From Spiribacter halobius (GTDB lineage: Bacteria; Pseudomonadota; Gammaproteobacteria; Nitrococcales; Nitrococcaceae), in NCBI RefSeq assembly GCF_020883455.1, contig NZ_CP086615.1, positions 2,294,001 to 2,358,000 on the forward strand: a stretch of 64,000 nt of DNA, given 5' to 3'. The notes under the pieces were generated by a model that ran no database searches, had not been told where the DNA came from, and saw only the letters and a list, made by a program, of their open reading frames with translations. Below are positions 43,553 through 50,520 of the stretch, piece by piece. Position 1 is the first letter of the stretch. Each line of letters begins with the position of its first letter. The translations under genes and the position numbers were made by a program.

Positions 43553-43906
43553 TCAGCGGCCGGGGTAGAGCACGTAGTCCTCGCCGTCGATGACCACGCG
43601 CACGGCCTTGATGCGGGCATCCTCCGGCGCGGCCGCGCCGTGCACGGTGATCGTCCGGCCCTCGCTGAGCAGCTCGGCGGTCAGGCCCGCGCGATCGTTA
43701 CGCCAGGGCTGGCCGACCTCCACGTTCCAGGCGGTGCCGTCGACGTCGAGCGTGAGCTCGCCGTGGGGGTTGCCGAGCCGCGCCTCGGTGATGCTGCCGG
43801 TGACGCTGTAGTCGTCCTCCGTGGCCCATGCCCAGCCGTGGTGGGCAACGGCTGGTGCGGTGGCGAGCGTGGCCAGAAGGAGCAGGTACTTCAGTGGGTT
43901 GCGCAT
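43553..43906 (-). CDS. DUF6152 family periplasmic protein
   Basis: A 117-residue protein with a signal peptide (MRNPLKYLLLLATLATAPAV, cleavage after AVA) and a mature part starting HHGWAWATEDD. The remainder is a small beta-rich OB-like domain: YSVTGSITEARLGNPHGELT and ITVHGAAAPEDARIKAVRVV. This matches the DUF6152 pattern, whose N-terminal HHGW could bind copper like the N-terminal His brace of other proteins (inference). Start at 43906 with GAGGAAG upstream. The following gene encodes a small membrane protein, a pairing suggesting an envelope metal- or redox-related role. Confidence 0.82.
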   Translation of the reverse strand: MRNPLKYLLLLATLATAPAVAHHGWAWATEDDYSVTGSITEARLGNPHGELTLDVDGTAWNVEVGQPWRNDRAGLTAELLSEGRTITVHGAAAPEDARIKAVRVVIDGEDYVLYPGR

Positions 43907-44053
43907 GGTTTCTTCCTCACCGCGGTAGAAGCCCCTGGGGGATAGACGCCGGCGCCACCGACAACGTTTCACCCCCGCTGCCACCTGCCGACGGATGGTA
44001 TCGCTTGAACTCATGGCTGCCACGCGCGATCGTTGCGGCACCCGCGAACCTGC

Positions 44054-44929
44054 ATGATGACGCCCCCCATGCCTCTCGAAAGCTTCTGGCCGGCCCTGAT
44101 CGGCAATCGCATGCTTAGCTCGCTGGCGCTGATCCTGGCGCTGATGGCCCTGCGCTACCTTGCTGCCCGAATTATCCGCCGCGACCAGGTCATTCTGACC
44201 GGTGACCGCCGCGCCTGGCTCGCCCGCATCCGGAATATCGCCGTGATTCTCGGCGTGGTGGGCCTGGTTCTCATCTGGCTGCCGTCGCTGCACACCTTCG
44301 CCCTCTCCATCACGGCCTTCGCGCTCGCGCTGGTGGTGGCCACCAAGGAGCTCATCCTCTGTCTGTCCGGCACGGTGCTCCGGGCCATCAACCGGCCCTT
44401 CGACATCGGCGACTGGATCGAGGTGGGCACCCTGCGCGGCGAGGTGGTGGACCAGACAATACTCGCCACTCGCCTGCAGGAGATCGGCGGCCCCGTCGGG
44501 CACTACGAGTATTCCGGCAAGACCATCACGCTGCCCAACAGCATCCTCCTCACCACGCCGGTGCAGAATCAGCAGTTCTTCCGGAAGTGGGTGTTTCTGG
44601 AGGTGGAGACGGTGCTGGAGCCGGACGTCGACATGACCCGGGCACTGCCCGAGATCGAGTCCCAGGTGGCCGGCCTGTATGCGCCGCATGCCGAGCTTGG
44701 GGAGCGCTATACCGCCCTCATAGAGAAGCGCAGCGGCATCGATATTGCCGAGCCGCAGCCGCGGGTGAGTCTGGCCACCAGTGACATCGGCAAGCAGCGC
44801 GTCCTGGTCACCCTGTTCTGTCCGACCCCGAAGGCCTTCGAGATGGAGCGGGCGATCAATACCCTGGTGCTCCAGCAGTACTGGCAGCGGCGGGCGGGCA
44901 CGGCGGTGCCCGCGGCGGGCGGGGCCTGA
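44054..44929 (+). CDS. MscS-type mechanosensitive ion channel
   Basis: A 291-residue channel with three to four hydrophobic helices (about 15-110) and the MscS core: FALSITAFALALVVATKELI as pore helix with small residues, then RPFDIGDWIEVGTLRGEVVD (beta domain) and KTITLPNSILLTTPVQN. The C-terminal alpha/beta domain follows. Shorter than MscK types and near the size of YnaI/MscS. The start is unclear: ATG 44054, 44057 or 44069, none with a strong Shine-Dalgarno. It is followed after 3 bp by the nitronate monooxygenase gene, so both are probably translated from one mRNA. Confidence 0.9.
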   Translation: MMTPPMPLESFWPALIGNRMLSSLALILALMALRYLAARIIRRDQVILTGDRRAWLARIRNIAVILGVVGLVLIWLPSLHTFALSITAFALALVVATKELILCLSGTVLRAINRPFDIGDWIEVGTLRGEVVDQTILATRLQEIGGPVGHYEYSGKTITLPNSILLTTPVQNQQFFRKWVFLEVETVLEPDVDMTRALPEIESQVAGLYAPHAELGERYTALIEKRSGIDIAEPQPRVSLATSDIGKQRVLVTLFCPTPKAFEMERAINTLVLQQYWQRRAGTAVPAAGGA

Positions 44930-44932
44930 GCC

Positions 44933-46012
44933 ATGGCCGCGGGTGCCGCCAACCCTCGCCGGCGCGCCGAGCGCTTCTGCGCGGACTACGGCCTCGCCCG
45001 GCCCATTCTGCTCGCGCCGATGGCCGGAGCCTGCCCCGTGGCACTGTCCGTGGCGGTGGCCAATGCCGGAGGCATGGGTGCTCTGGGCGCGCTAATGACC
45101 CAGCCGGCGGGTATCGGTGAATGGGTGCAGGCCTTCCGCGAAGCCAGTCAGGGCCCGCTGCAGATCAACCTCTGGATCCCTGATCCGCCGCCGCCTCGGG
45201 ACGCCGGTGCCGAGGCCGTGGTGCGTCGCTTCCTCGCCCGGTTCGGCCCTGAGCCGCCCCCGGACGCGGCGGACGCCTCGCTGCCGGACTTCGCCGCGCA
45301 GTGCGCTGCACTGCTGGACGCGGAGCCGACCGTAATCTCATCGATCATGGGGCTTTACCCACCGGAATTCGTGCGGCGCATGAAGGATCGCGGGATCCGC
45401 TGGTTTGCCACCGCCACCACCTTGAGCGAGGCGCTGGCGGCGGAAGCGGCGGGGGCGGACGCCGTTGTGGCCCAGGGTGCCGAGGCCGGGGGGCACCGCG
45501 GAGCCTTCGAGGCCGAGGGCGCGGAGCGTCGCGCCGTCGGGCTGTTCGCGCTGCTGCCGCGCCTCGCGGACCGGCTCACCGTGCCGGTGATCGCTGCCGG
45601 CGGCATTGCCGATGGCCGCGGCGTCGCCGCCGCGCTGACGCTCGGCGCCAGCGCCGTCAGCGTCGGTACCGGCTTCCTGCGCTGCCCCGAGGCCGGTATC
45701 CCTCACGCCTGGGCGGCGGCGCTGGGTCGCTGCGAGCCGGAGGGCACGCGGCTCACCCGCGCTTTCAGCGGCCGCCCCGGGCGTGCCCTCGCCACGGACT
45801 TCGTCGAGGCCGCGGCCGCTCCGGACGCCCCGGCACCGGCCCCTTACCCGGTGCAGCGCGCATTGACCGCCGCCATGAGGCGGGAGGCTGCCGATACCGG
45901 GGACGTGCAGCGCATGCAGGCCTGGGCCGGGCAGGCCGCGGCCCTGGCGCGGGCGGAGCCGGCGGGCGATGTCGTGCGCAGGCTCTGGGACGAGGCCGAG
46001 GCGCACCTGTAG
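44933..46012 (+). CDS. Nitronate monooxygenase family protein
   Basis: A 359-residue FMN barrel of the 2-nitropropane dioxygenase/nitronate monooxygenase type: [20 protein letters not shown] at the N-terminus (substrate and FMN entry), [19 protein letters not shown] near residue 175 (FMN phosphate site with the catalytic-region His) and [20 protein letters not shown] with [13 protein letters not shown]. The enzyme oxidises alkyl nitronates such as propionate 3-nitronate with oxygen, detoxifying them. Length is normal. It begins 3 bp after the mscS stop. The exact substrate class (class I or II) is not determined. Confidence 0.92.
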   Translation: MAAGAANPRRRAERFCADYGLARPILLAPMAGACPVALSVAVANAGGMGALGALMTQPAGIGEWVQAFREASQGPLQINLWIPDPPPPRDAGAEAVVRRFLARFGPEPPPDAADASLPDFAAQCAALLDAEPTVISSIMGLYPPEFVRRMKDRGIRWFATATTLSEALAAEAAGADAVVAQGAEAGGHRGAFEAEGAERRAVGLFALLPRLADRLTVPVIAAGGIADGRGVAAALTLGASAVSVGTGFLRCPEAGIPHAWAAALGRCEPEGTRLTRAFSGRPGRALATDFVEAAAAPDAPAPAPYPVQRALTAAMRREAADTGDVQRMQAWAGQAAALARAEPAGDVVRRLWDEAEAHL

Positions 46013-46025
46013 TCCGCGCCGCCGG

Positions 46026-46853
46026 TCACGGCGGCAGCACCCGATCGAGGAACGCGTCGAGTGCCCTGCGGTAGGCCTGCTCGGAGGTCAGGAAGGCGTC
46101 GTCGTGGCCGCCGTCGAGCAGGATGTAGTCCACCGCGTTGGGCGCCGCTTCGAACAGGGCCTCGCCATGAGCGGGCGGAACGATGGTGTCATCGCGGCCG
46201 TGCACCACCAGCACCGGCTGCTGGACGGATTGCAGATTCGCCTGGGTGTCGTAGCGATGCCGTAGCAGTGGCCGCACCGGGAACATCGGGTACTGGCGGG
46301 CGGCGAGGTCGGTGACGGAGGTGAAGGCCGCCTCGAGGATAACGCCGGCGAGCGGGCGCTCCGTCGCAAGTCGTGCGGCGACGGCGCTGCCGAGGGAACG
46401 GCCGAGGGCCACGATGCGCTCCGCCGGAATGCCGCGCTCGTCGGTGAGATGCGCCCAGGCCGCCCGCGCGTCGGCATAGAGGCCCTCTTCACCCGGGGTG
46501 CCCGTGCTCTCGCCGTAGCCGCGGTAGTCGATGATGAGCACCTGCACGCCGAGGTCGATGAGCAGGCTCAGGCTGTCCAGGCGGTGGGAGATGTTGCCGG
46601 CATTGCCGTGCAGGAACAGCACCGTGCCCCGTGCCTTGGGGTCCGGCAGGAACCACCCGTGCAGGCGCTCGCCATCGGCGGTGTCGATGCGTACCGTCTC
46701 GTAGTCGAGCCCGCGCGCCGCTGGCGTGGCCTCGAGGCTGCGCCCCGGGACGTGGGGCAGGTGGATCAGACGCCCCTGCATGACCCACAGTGCCGCCAGC
46801 ACGGCGGCGTAGAGCAGAACGGCGCTACCCAGCAGCTTGGCAAGCAGAGGCAT
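46026..46853 (-). CDS. Membrane-anchored alpha/beta hydrolase (YfhR/ABHD13-like)
   Basis: A 275-residue hydrolase with one N-terminal membrane segment (LLGSAVLLYAAVLAALWVM). The alpha/beta core carries the oxyanion element LFLHGNAGNISHR, IIDYRGYGESTGTPGEEG, the nucleophile elbow ALGRSLGSAVA (Ser in G-R-S-L-G), the Asp in VVHGRDDTIVPP and the His in DGGHDDAF. All triad positions are present, so it should be active as an esterase or peptidase-like hydrolase; substrate unknown. It is convergent with the nitronate monooxygenase gene, 13 bp between stops. Confidence 0.9.
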   Translation of the reverse strand: MPLLAKLLGSAVLLYAAVLAALWVMQGRLIHLPHVPGRSLEATPAARGLDYETVRIDTADGERLHGWFLPDPKARGTVLFLHGNAGNISHRLDSLSLLIDLGVQVLIIDYRGYGESTGTPGEEGLYADARAAWAHLTDERGIPAERIVALGRSLGSAVAARLATERPLAGVILEAAFTSVTDLAARQYPMFPVRPLLRHRYDTQANLQSVQQPVLVVHGRDDTIVPPAHGEALFEAAPNAVDYILLDGGHDDAFLTSEQAYRRALDAFLDRVLPP

Positions 46854-46968
46854 GGGACGTGCCTCGGTGACCGCAGGCGCCTATACGGTACCGCCTCGCA
46901 GGGGATTGCGCAGTGTGCCGGCGGCTGACAGCCCGTGGGCTGCCTCCGCCGTGCCCGGGAGGAGACGC

Positions 46969-47865
46969 ATGACGGCAGTTCCGGCCCAGCCCGTGACTCT
47001 GACGCTACCGGCGCCGCTGGACTTCGCGGCGACGCTGGCACCGCTGCGAAGCCACGGCGACGACGGCCTCGACCGCTGGGCCGACGGCCGGCTGCTGCGG
47101 GCTGCCACCGTGGCGGCGGGCGGCGTTGCCTACTGCGCGCGACCGCGGCCGGAGGAACGGCGCCCGGTGGTCGAGGTGCACGCCCAGGGTCCGGGCGCCG
47201 CGGCGGCGCCGGAGCTGGTCGCGCGGGCGTTCGCGCCGACCCCGGGAGGGTGGTCCGAGCTGCTGGCACGAGACCCGCTGCTGGCGCGGCTCGCCGGCGA
47301 GTTCCCGGGCTGGCGCCCGTTGCGCCAGCCGGACCTGTTCGCGGCGCTGGTCCGGGCGATCAGCGCGCAGCAGGTGAACCTGCGCTGGGCGGCGACCACC
47401 CGGCGGCGGCTCGCAGAGGCCTTCGGCGAGCCCTGGGTAATCGGTGGCGAGACGGTCTATCGTCTCGACCCGACGACGTTCGCCGCGCTGGATCCCGCCC
47501 GCATTCGGGCACTGCAGTTCACGACCCGGAAGGCCGAATACATCGTCGGCGTGGCGGCGGAAATCGCCCGGGGCCGGCTGAGCCTCCCGGCGCTGGAGGT
47601 GCTGGACGACACGGCGGTGATCGAGCGTCTCGCCGCTCTGCGGGGCATCGGACGCTGGACGGCGGAGTGGATTCTGGTGCGCACCCTCGGCCGCCCGCGG
47701 GTGGTGGCCGGGGATCTCGGGGTACGCAAGGCAGTGGGTCTCGCCTACGGTAGCGGCGACCCGCCCGCGGAGGCGGAGGTGCGCCGGCTGACGGCGCACT
47801 GGGGCCCCTGTGCCGAGCTCGCCCAGGGGCTGCTGCTCCAGGGCCTGGCGAGCGACCTGCTGTAG
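46969..47865 (+). CDS. alkA: DNA-3-methyladenine glycosylase II (AlkA-type)
   Basis: A 298-residue base excision repair glycosylase. The N-terminal AlkA domain (1-100) is followed by the helix-hairpin-helix core: QPDLFAALVRAISAQQVNLR, LAALRGIGRWTAEWILVRTL (HhH) and VVAGDLGVRKAVG, in which the Asp of AGDL is at the catalytic position of AlkA Asp238. It removes alkylated bases such as 3-methyladenine. No Ada domains are fused. Start 46969 with GGGAGGAG at good distance. It stands in tandem with the SatD gene 47 bp later, which probably has a different role. Confidence 0.93.
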   Translation: MTAVPAQPVTLTLPAPLDFAATLAPLRSHGDDGLDRWADGRLLRAATVAAGGVAYCARPRPEERRPVVEVHAQGPGAAAAPELVARAFAPTPGGWSELLARDPLLARLAGEFPGWRPLRQPDLFAALVRAISAQQVNLRWAATTRRRLAEAFGEPWVIGGETVYRLDPTTFAALDPARIRALQFTTRKAEYIVGVAAEIARGRLSLPALEVLDDTAVIERLAALRGIGRWTAEWILVRTLGRPRVVAGDLGVRKAVGLAYGSGDPPAEAEVRRLTAHWGPCAELAQGLLLQGLASDLL

Positions 47866-47912
47866 CCGCCTGGGGTGCTACCCTCGGCGCAATCGACGGA
47901 GGGCATTGGCAC

Positions 47913-48572
47913 ATGGGGGAGCTCTACGCCGTCCTGACCGGCGATCTGGTGCGCTCAGGCGGTCGCTCGGCGGCGGCGCTGGGTGCTGCTCAGGCGGCCC
48001 TGCAGGGGGCGGCCGAGCGCCTGGAGCGGGCCCCGTGGGGCGAAGGTGCCGCACCCGCCGGGCCACTCGAGATCTTCCGCGGGGACGCCTGGCAGCTCGT
48101 GCTCGGTGGGCCGCGGTGGGCGTTGCGCAGCGCGCTGTGCCTGCGGGCGTCGCTGCTTGCCAGCGGCCACGGCGATACCCGCATTGCTATCGGCATCGAC
48201 CGGATCGGGCGGCTGGACTCCGAGCGGCCGTCACGCTCCACGGGGCCGGCCTTCGAGCGCTCCGGGCGGGCGCTGGACACGATGCCGCGGCGCTTCCGCA
48301 TGACCCTGGACGTGGATCCGGCGCGTTTTCCGGATGCCCGGTGGCAGGCTCTTGCAGCGCATCTGTGTGATGCCGTCGTGCGCCGCTGGCGGGGGCGGCA
48401 GGCGGAGGCGATCCGCCTGGCCCTGCTGTACCCGGACGATACCCACGCTGCCCTGGCGCAGCGACTGCGGCCGGCAGTGAGCCAGCAGGCCGTCAGCAAG
48501 GCGCTGGCGGGCGCCGGCTGGGCGGCGCTGGCCGAGTTGCTGGCAATGCTGGAGGCGGGTGCGGCGGAGTAA
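47913..48572 (+). CDS. SatD family protein
   Basis: A 219-residue protein resembling the SatD family: LYAVLTGDLVRSGGRS at the N-terminus (SatD proteins have a TGDIV/SR-type start), IFRGDAWQLVLGGPRWAL, then RIAIGIDRIGRLDSERPS with STGPAFERSG. This nucleotidyl-cyclase-like layout is followed by a C-terminal winged helix, THAALAQRLRPAVSQQAVSK. The combination suggests a regulator or sensor for the downstream DUF3307 membrane protein; SatD and DUF3307 are a recurrent gene pair. ATG at 47913. A promoter and palindrome lie between the two genes. Confidence 0.8.
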   Translation: MGELYAVLTGDLVRSGGRSAAALGAAQAALQGAAERLERAPWGEGAAPAGPLEIFRGDAWQLVLGGPRWALRSALCLRASLLASGHGDTRIAIGIDRIGRLDSERPSRSTGPAFERSGRALDTMPRRFRMTLDVDPARFPDARWQALAAHLCDAVVRRWRGRQAEAIRLALLYPDDTHAALAQRLRPAVSQQAVSKALAGAGWAALAELLAMLEAGAAE

Positions 48573-48577
48573 CGTAC

Positions 48578-48604
48578 TTGAAAGGTTGTGTTCTCTTATA
48601 CAAT
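48578..48604 (+). promoter_or_regulatory. Promoter with palindromic operator before the DUF3307 gene
   Basis: AT-rich stretch in the 47-bp gap: -35-like TTGAAA at 48578-48583 and -10-like TACAAT at 48599-48604 with a short 15-bp spacer. Overlapping it is the imperfect palindrome TTGTGT-N6-ATACAA (48586-48603). This looks like a regulated internal promoter, a likely target of the winged helix in the SatD protein just upstream. Confidence 0.5.
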
Positions 48605-48619
48605 CTCTTGGAGTTGTGA

Positions 48620-49381
48620 ATGCCGCTGGCCGCCGTGGAGACGCTGACCCTGCTGGTCGCCGCGCATTTGCTGGCGGACTTCGCCCTGCAACCCGCGGCC
48701 CTGCTGCGGCGCAAGCGCCGCCCGGGCTTCCTGCTGCTGCACGTTGCCGTCGTCACGGTGGCGGCGGCCGTGGTGGTGGGCACCCTGGCGCCGCTGCTGC
48801 TGCTCGTGCTGGCCGTCACTCATGGCGCCATGGATGCGCTCAAGGTCTATCGCCTGCCGGACGGCTTCCATGCCTTCGCCGGGGACCAGCTGGTGCACCT
48901 GCTGGTGCTGGTGGGCCTGGCGCTGGTCTGGCCCGAGGCCGCCCGGGACGGCGTCTGGCCGGGGCTGCTGGGCCCCGAGGGCTGGCGGCTCTGGCTGCAG
49001 GGCTGGACCCTCGCCGCCGGGGTGCTGCTGGCGCTGCCGGTGGCCGGGGTGGCCCTGGAGCTCGCGTTGCGCCCGCTGGCCGGCGCGCTGGCACCCGCCG
49101 AGAGCCCGGAGCACGGGCTCCCGGGCGGCGGGCGGCTTATCGGCCTCTGCGAGCGCGCGCTCGCGTTCGTGCTCTTTGTCGCCGGCGCCCAGGCGGCCAT
49201 CGGCTTCGTCATCGCCGCCAAGTCCATCCTCCGTTTCGGCGAGATCAGCGACAGCAGCCACCGCCGGCTTGCCGAGTACATCCTCATCGGCAGCTTCTTC
49301 AGCTTTGCCTGGGCCCTCACCGCCGCCTGGCTGACGGCGGGCGCCCTTGCGCTTTGGGGCGCCTGGCCCGCGAGCGGATGA
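48620..49381 (+). CDS. DUF3307 membrane protein
   Basis: A 253-residue membrane protein with about six helices. The N-terminal half is the DUF3307 domain: LVAAHLLADFALQPAALLRR, LLHVAVVTVAAAVVVGTLA, and VTHGAMDALKVYRLPDGFHA then AFAGDQLVHLLVLVGLALVW, including the conserved D-F-x-L-Q, H-x-x-x-D and D-Q-x-x-H polar residues inside membrane helices, which resemble those of metal-dependent membrane hydrolases. C-terminal helices follow, with EISDSSHRRLAEYILIGSFF. Start 48620 after CTTGGAG. Function unknown; its pairing with SatD is widespread. Confidence 0.85.
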   Translation: MPLAAVETLTLLVAAHLLADFALQPAALLRRKRRPGFLLLHVAVVTVAAAVVVGTLAPLLLLVLAVTHGAMDALKVYRLPDGFHAFAGDQLVHLLVLVGLALVWPEAARDGVWPGLLGPEGWRLWLQGWTLAAGVLLALPVAGVALELALRPLAGALAPAESPEHGLPGGGRLIGLCERALAFVLFVAGAQAAIGFVIAAKSILRFGEISDSSHRRLAEYILIGSFFSFAWALTAAWLTAGALALWGAWPASG

Positions 49382-49440
49382 ACCACCGCCGGCGACTGCC
49401 GGTCTGGACGGCAGGGTAGTTGTCGTCAGGGAGCGGAATC

Positions 49441-50520
49441 ATGCGTTGGCTGCGGCGGTGGGCGTTCCTGGAGGATGGGCGTGGCGGGCGGCCCTCGTGG
49501 CGGTTCCTTGCGGCTGCCGTGCTGGTCGGTGCACTGCTTGGCCCGACGGCGACCTTCGCCGATGGGGGCGGGCTGCAGCGGGTGGCCGAGCGGGCGGAGC
49601 GCTTCCCGACCCTGCGCACGCTGCACGTCGCCGTCGGCGGCGAGGTGCGCCTGGCGCGTGCCTACAACGGAGCCCGGCTCGAGGCGCCGACCAACATCAA
49701 GTCGGCCTCCAAGACCTTGGTCGCGGCCCTGGTGGGCATGGCCATCGACCGCGGCGTGCTGGCCGGTACCGATCAGGCCATTGCGCCACTGCTCGCGGAT
49801 GCCCTTCCGCCGGATCCGGATCCGCGGCTGCGCGCGATCACCATCGGCCATCTGCTGTCCATGCGGGCTGGCCTGGAGCGCACCTCCGGCGGCAACTACG
49901 GCGCCTGGGTCGCTAGCGACAACTGGGTGGAAGCGGCGCTGGCCATGCCCTTCGACGCCGAGCCGGGTGGCCGCATGCTCTATTCCACCGGCAGCAGCCA
50001 TCTGCTCTCGGCCATCCTCACCCGCAAGACCGGCCGCGACACCCATGCACTGGCCAATGACTGGCTCGCGCCCGCCGGCATTCGCGTCACGAGCTGGTTG
50101 CGCGACCCGCAGGGTATCCCCCTCGGCGGCAATCAGGTCGCCATGCGGCCGCGGTCGCTGCTCGCCCTCGGCGAGCTCTACCGGCGCGGCGGCGTGACCG
50201 CTGACGGCGAGCGCCTGCTGCCGGAGCGCTGGGTGCGCGAGAGCTGGACGCCCCGGGCGCAGTCCCGCTTTACCGGGGACGGCTACGGCTACGGCTGGTT
50301 CGTGCGCGACTTCGGTGGCTACCGGGGCTATTACGGCTGGGGGTACGGCGGGCAGATGCTGTACGTGGTGCCGGCGCTGGCGCTCACCGTGGCGATCACC
50401 TCCGGCACCGACCGCCCATCCGGGCGCACCGGCTACCGCGAGGCGCTGCATCGGTTTCTCGCCGGCGAGGTCATCCCGTCGGTGCGCGCACCACGCCTCT
50501 CCCGCGGCCCCGATCAGTGA
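49441..50520 (+). CDS. Class C beta-lactamase-like serine hydrolase
   Basis: A 359-residue penicillin-binding-protein-like hydrolase. A membrane or signal segment lies at 20-40 (WRFLAAAVLVGALLG). The catalytic SxxK motif is S88-A-S-K91 in INIKSASKTLVAALVG-like context, the second motif is the Tyr of GGRMLYSTGSSHLL, and a G-Y-G-G-Q motif in YYGWGYGGQMLYVVP takes the place of the KTG/HxG triad. Such proteins act as esterases, peptidases or amidases more often than as true beta-lactamases. Start at 49441 with AGGGAGCGG. Its 3' end overlaps that of the convergent aceE by 7 bp. Confidence 0.88.
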   Translation: MRWLRRWAFLEDGRGGRPSWRFLAAAVLVGALLGPTATFADGGGLQRVAERAERFPTLRTLHVAVGGEVRLARAYNGARLEAPTNIKSASKTLVAALVGMAIDRGVLAGTDQAIAPLLADALPPDPDPRLRAITIGHLLSMRAGLERTSGGNYGAWVASDNWVEAALAMPFDAEPGGRMLYSTGSSHLLSAILTRKTGRDTHALANDWLAPAGIRVTSWLRDPQGIPLGGNQVAMRPRSLLALGELYRRGGVTADGERLLPERWVRESWTPRAQSRFTGDGYGYGWFVRDFGGYRGYYGWGYGGQMLYVVPALALTVAITSGTDRPSGRTGYREALHRFLAGEVIPSVRAPRLSRGPDQ

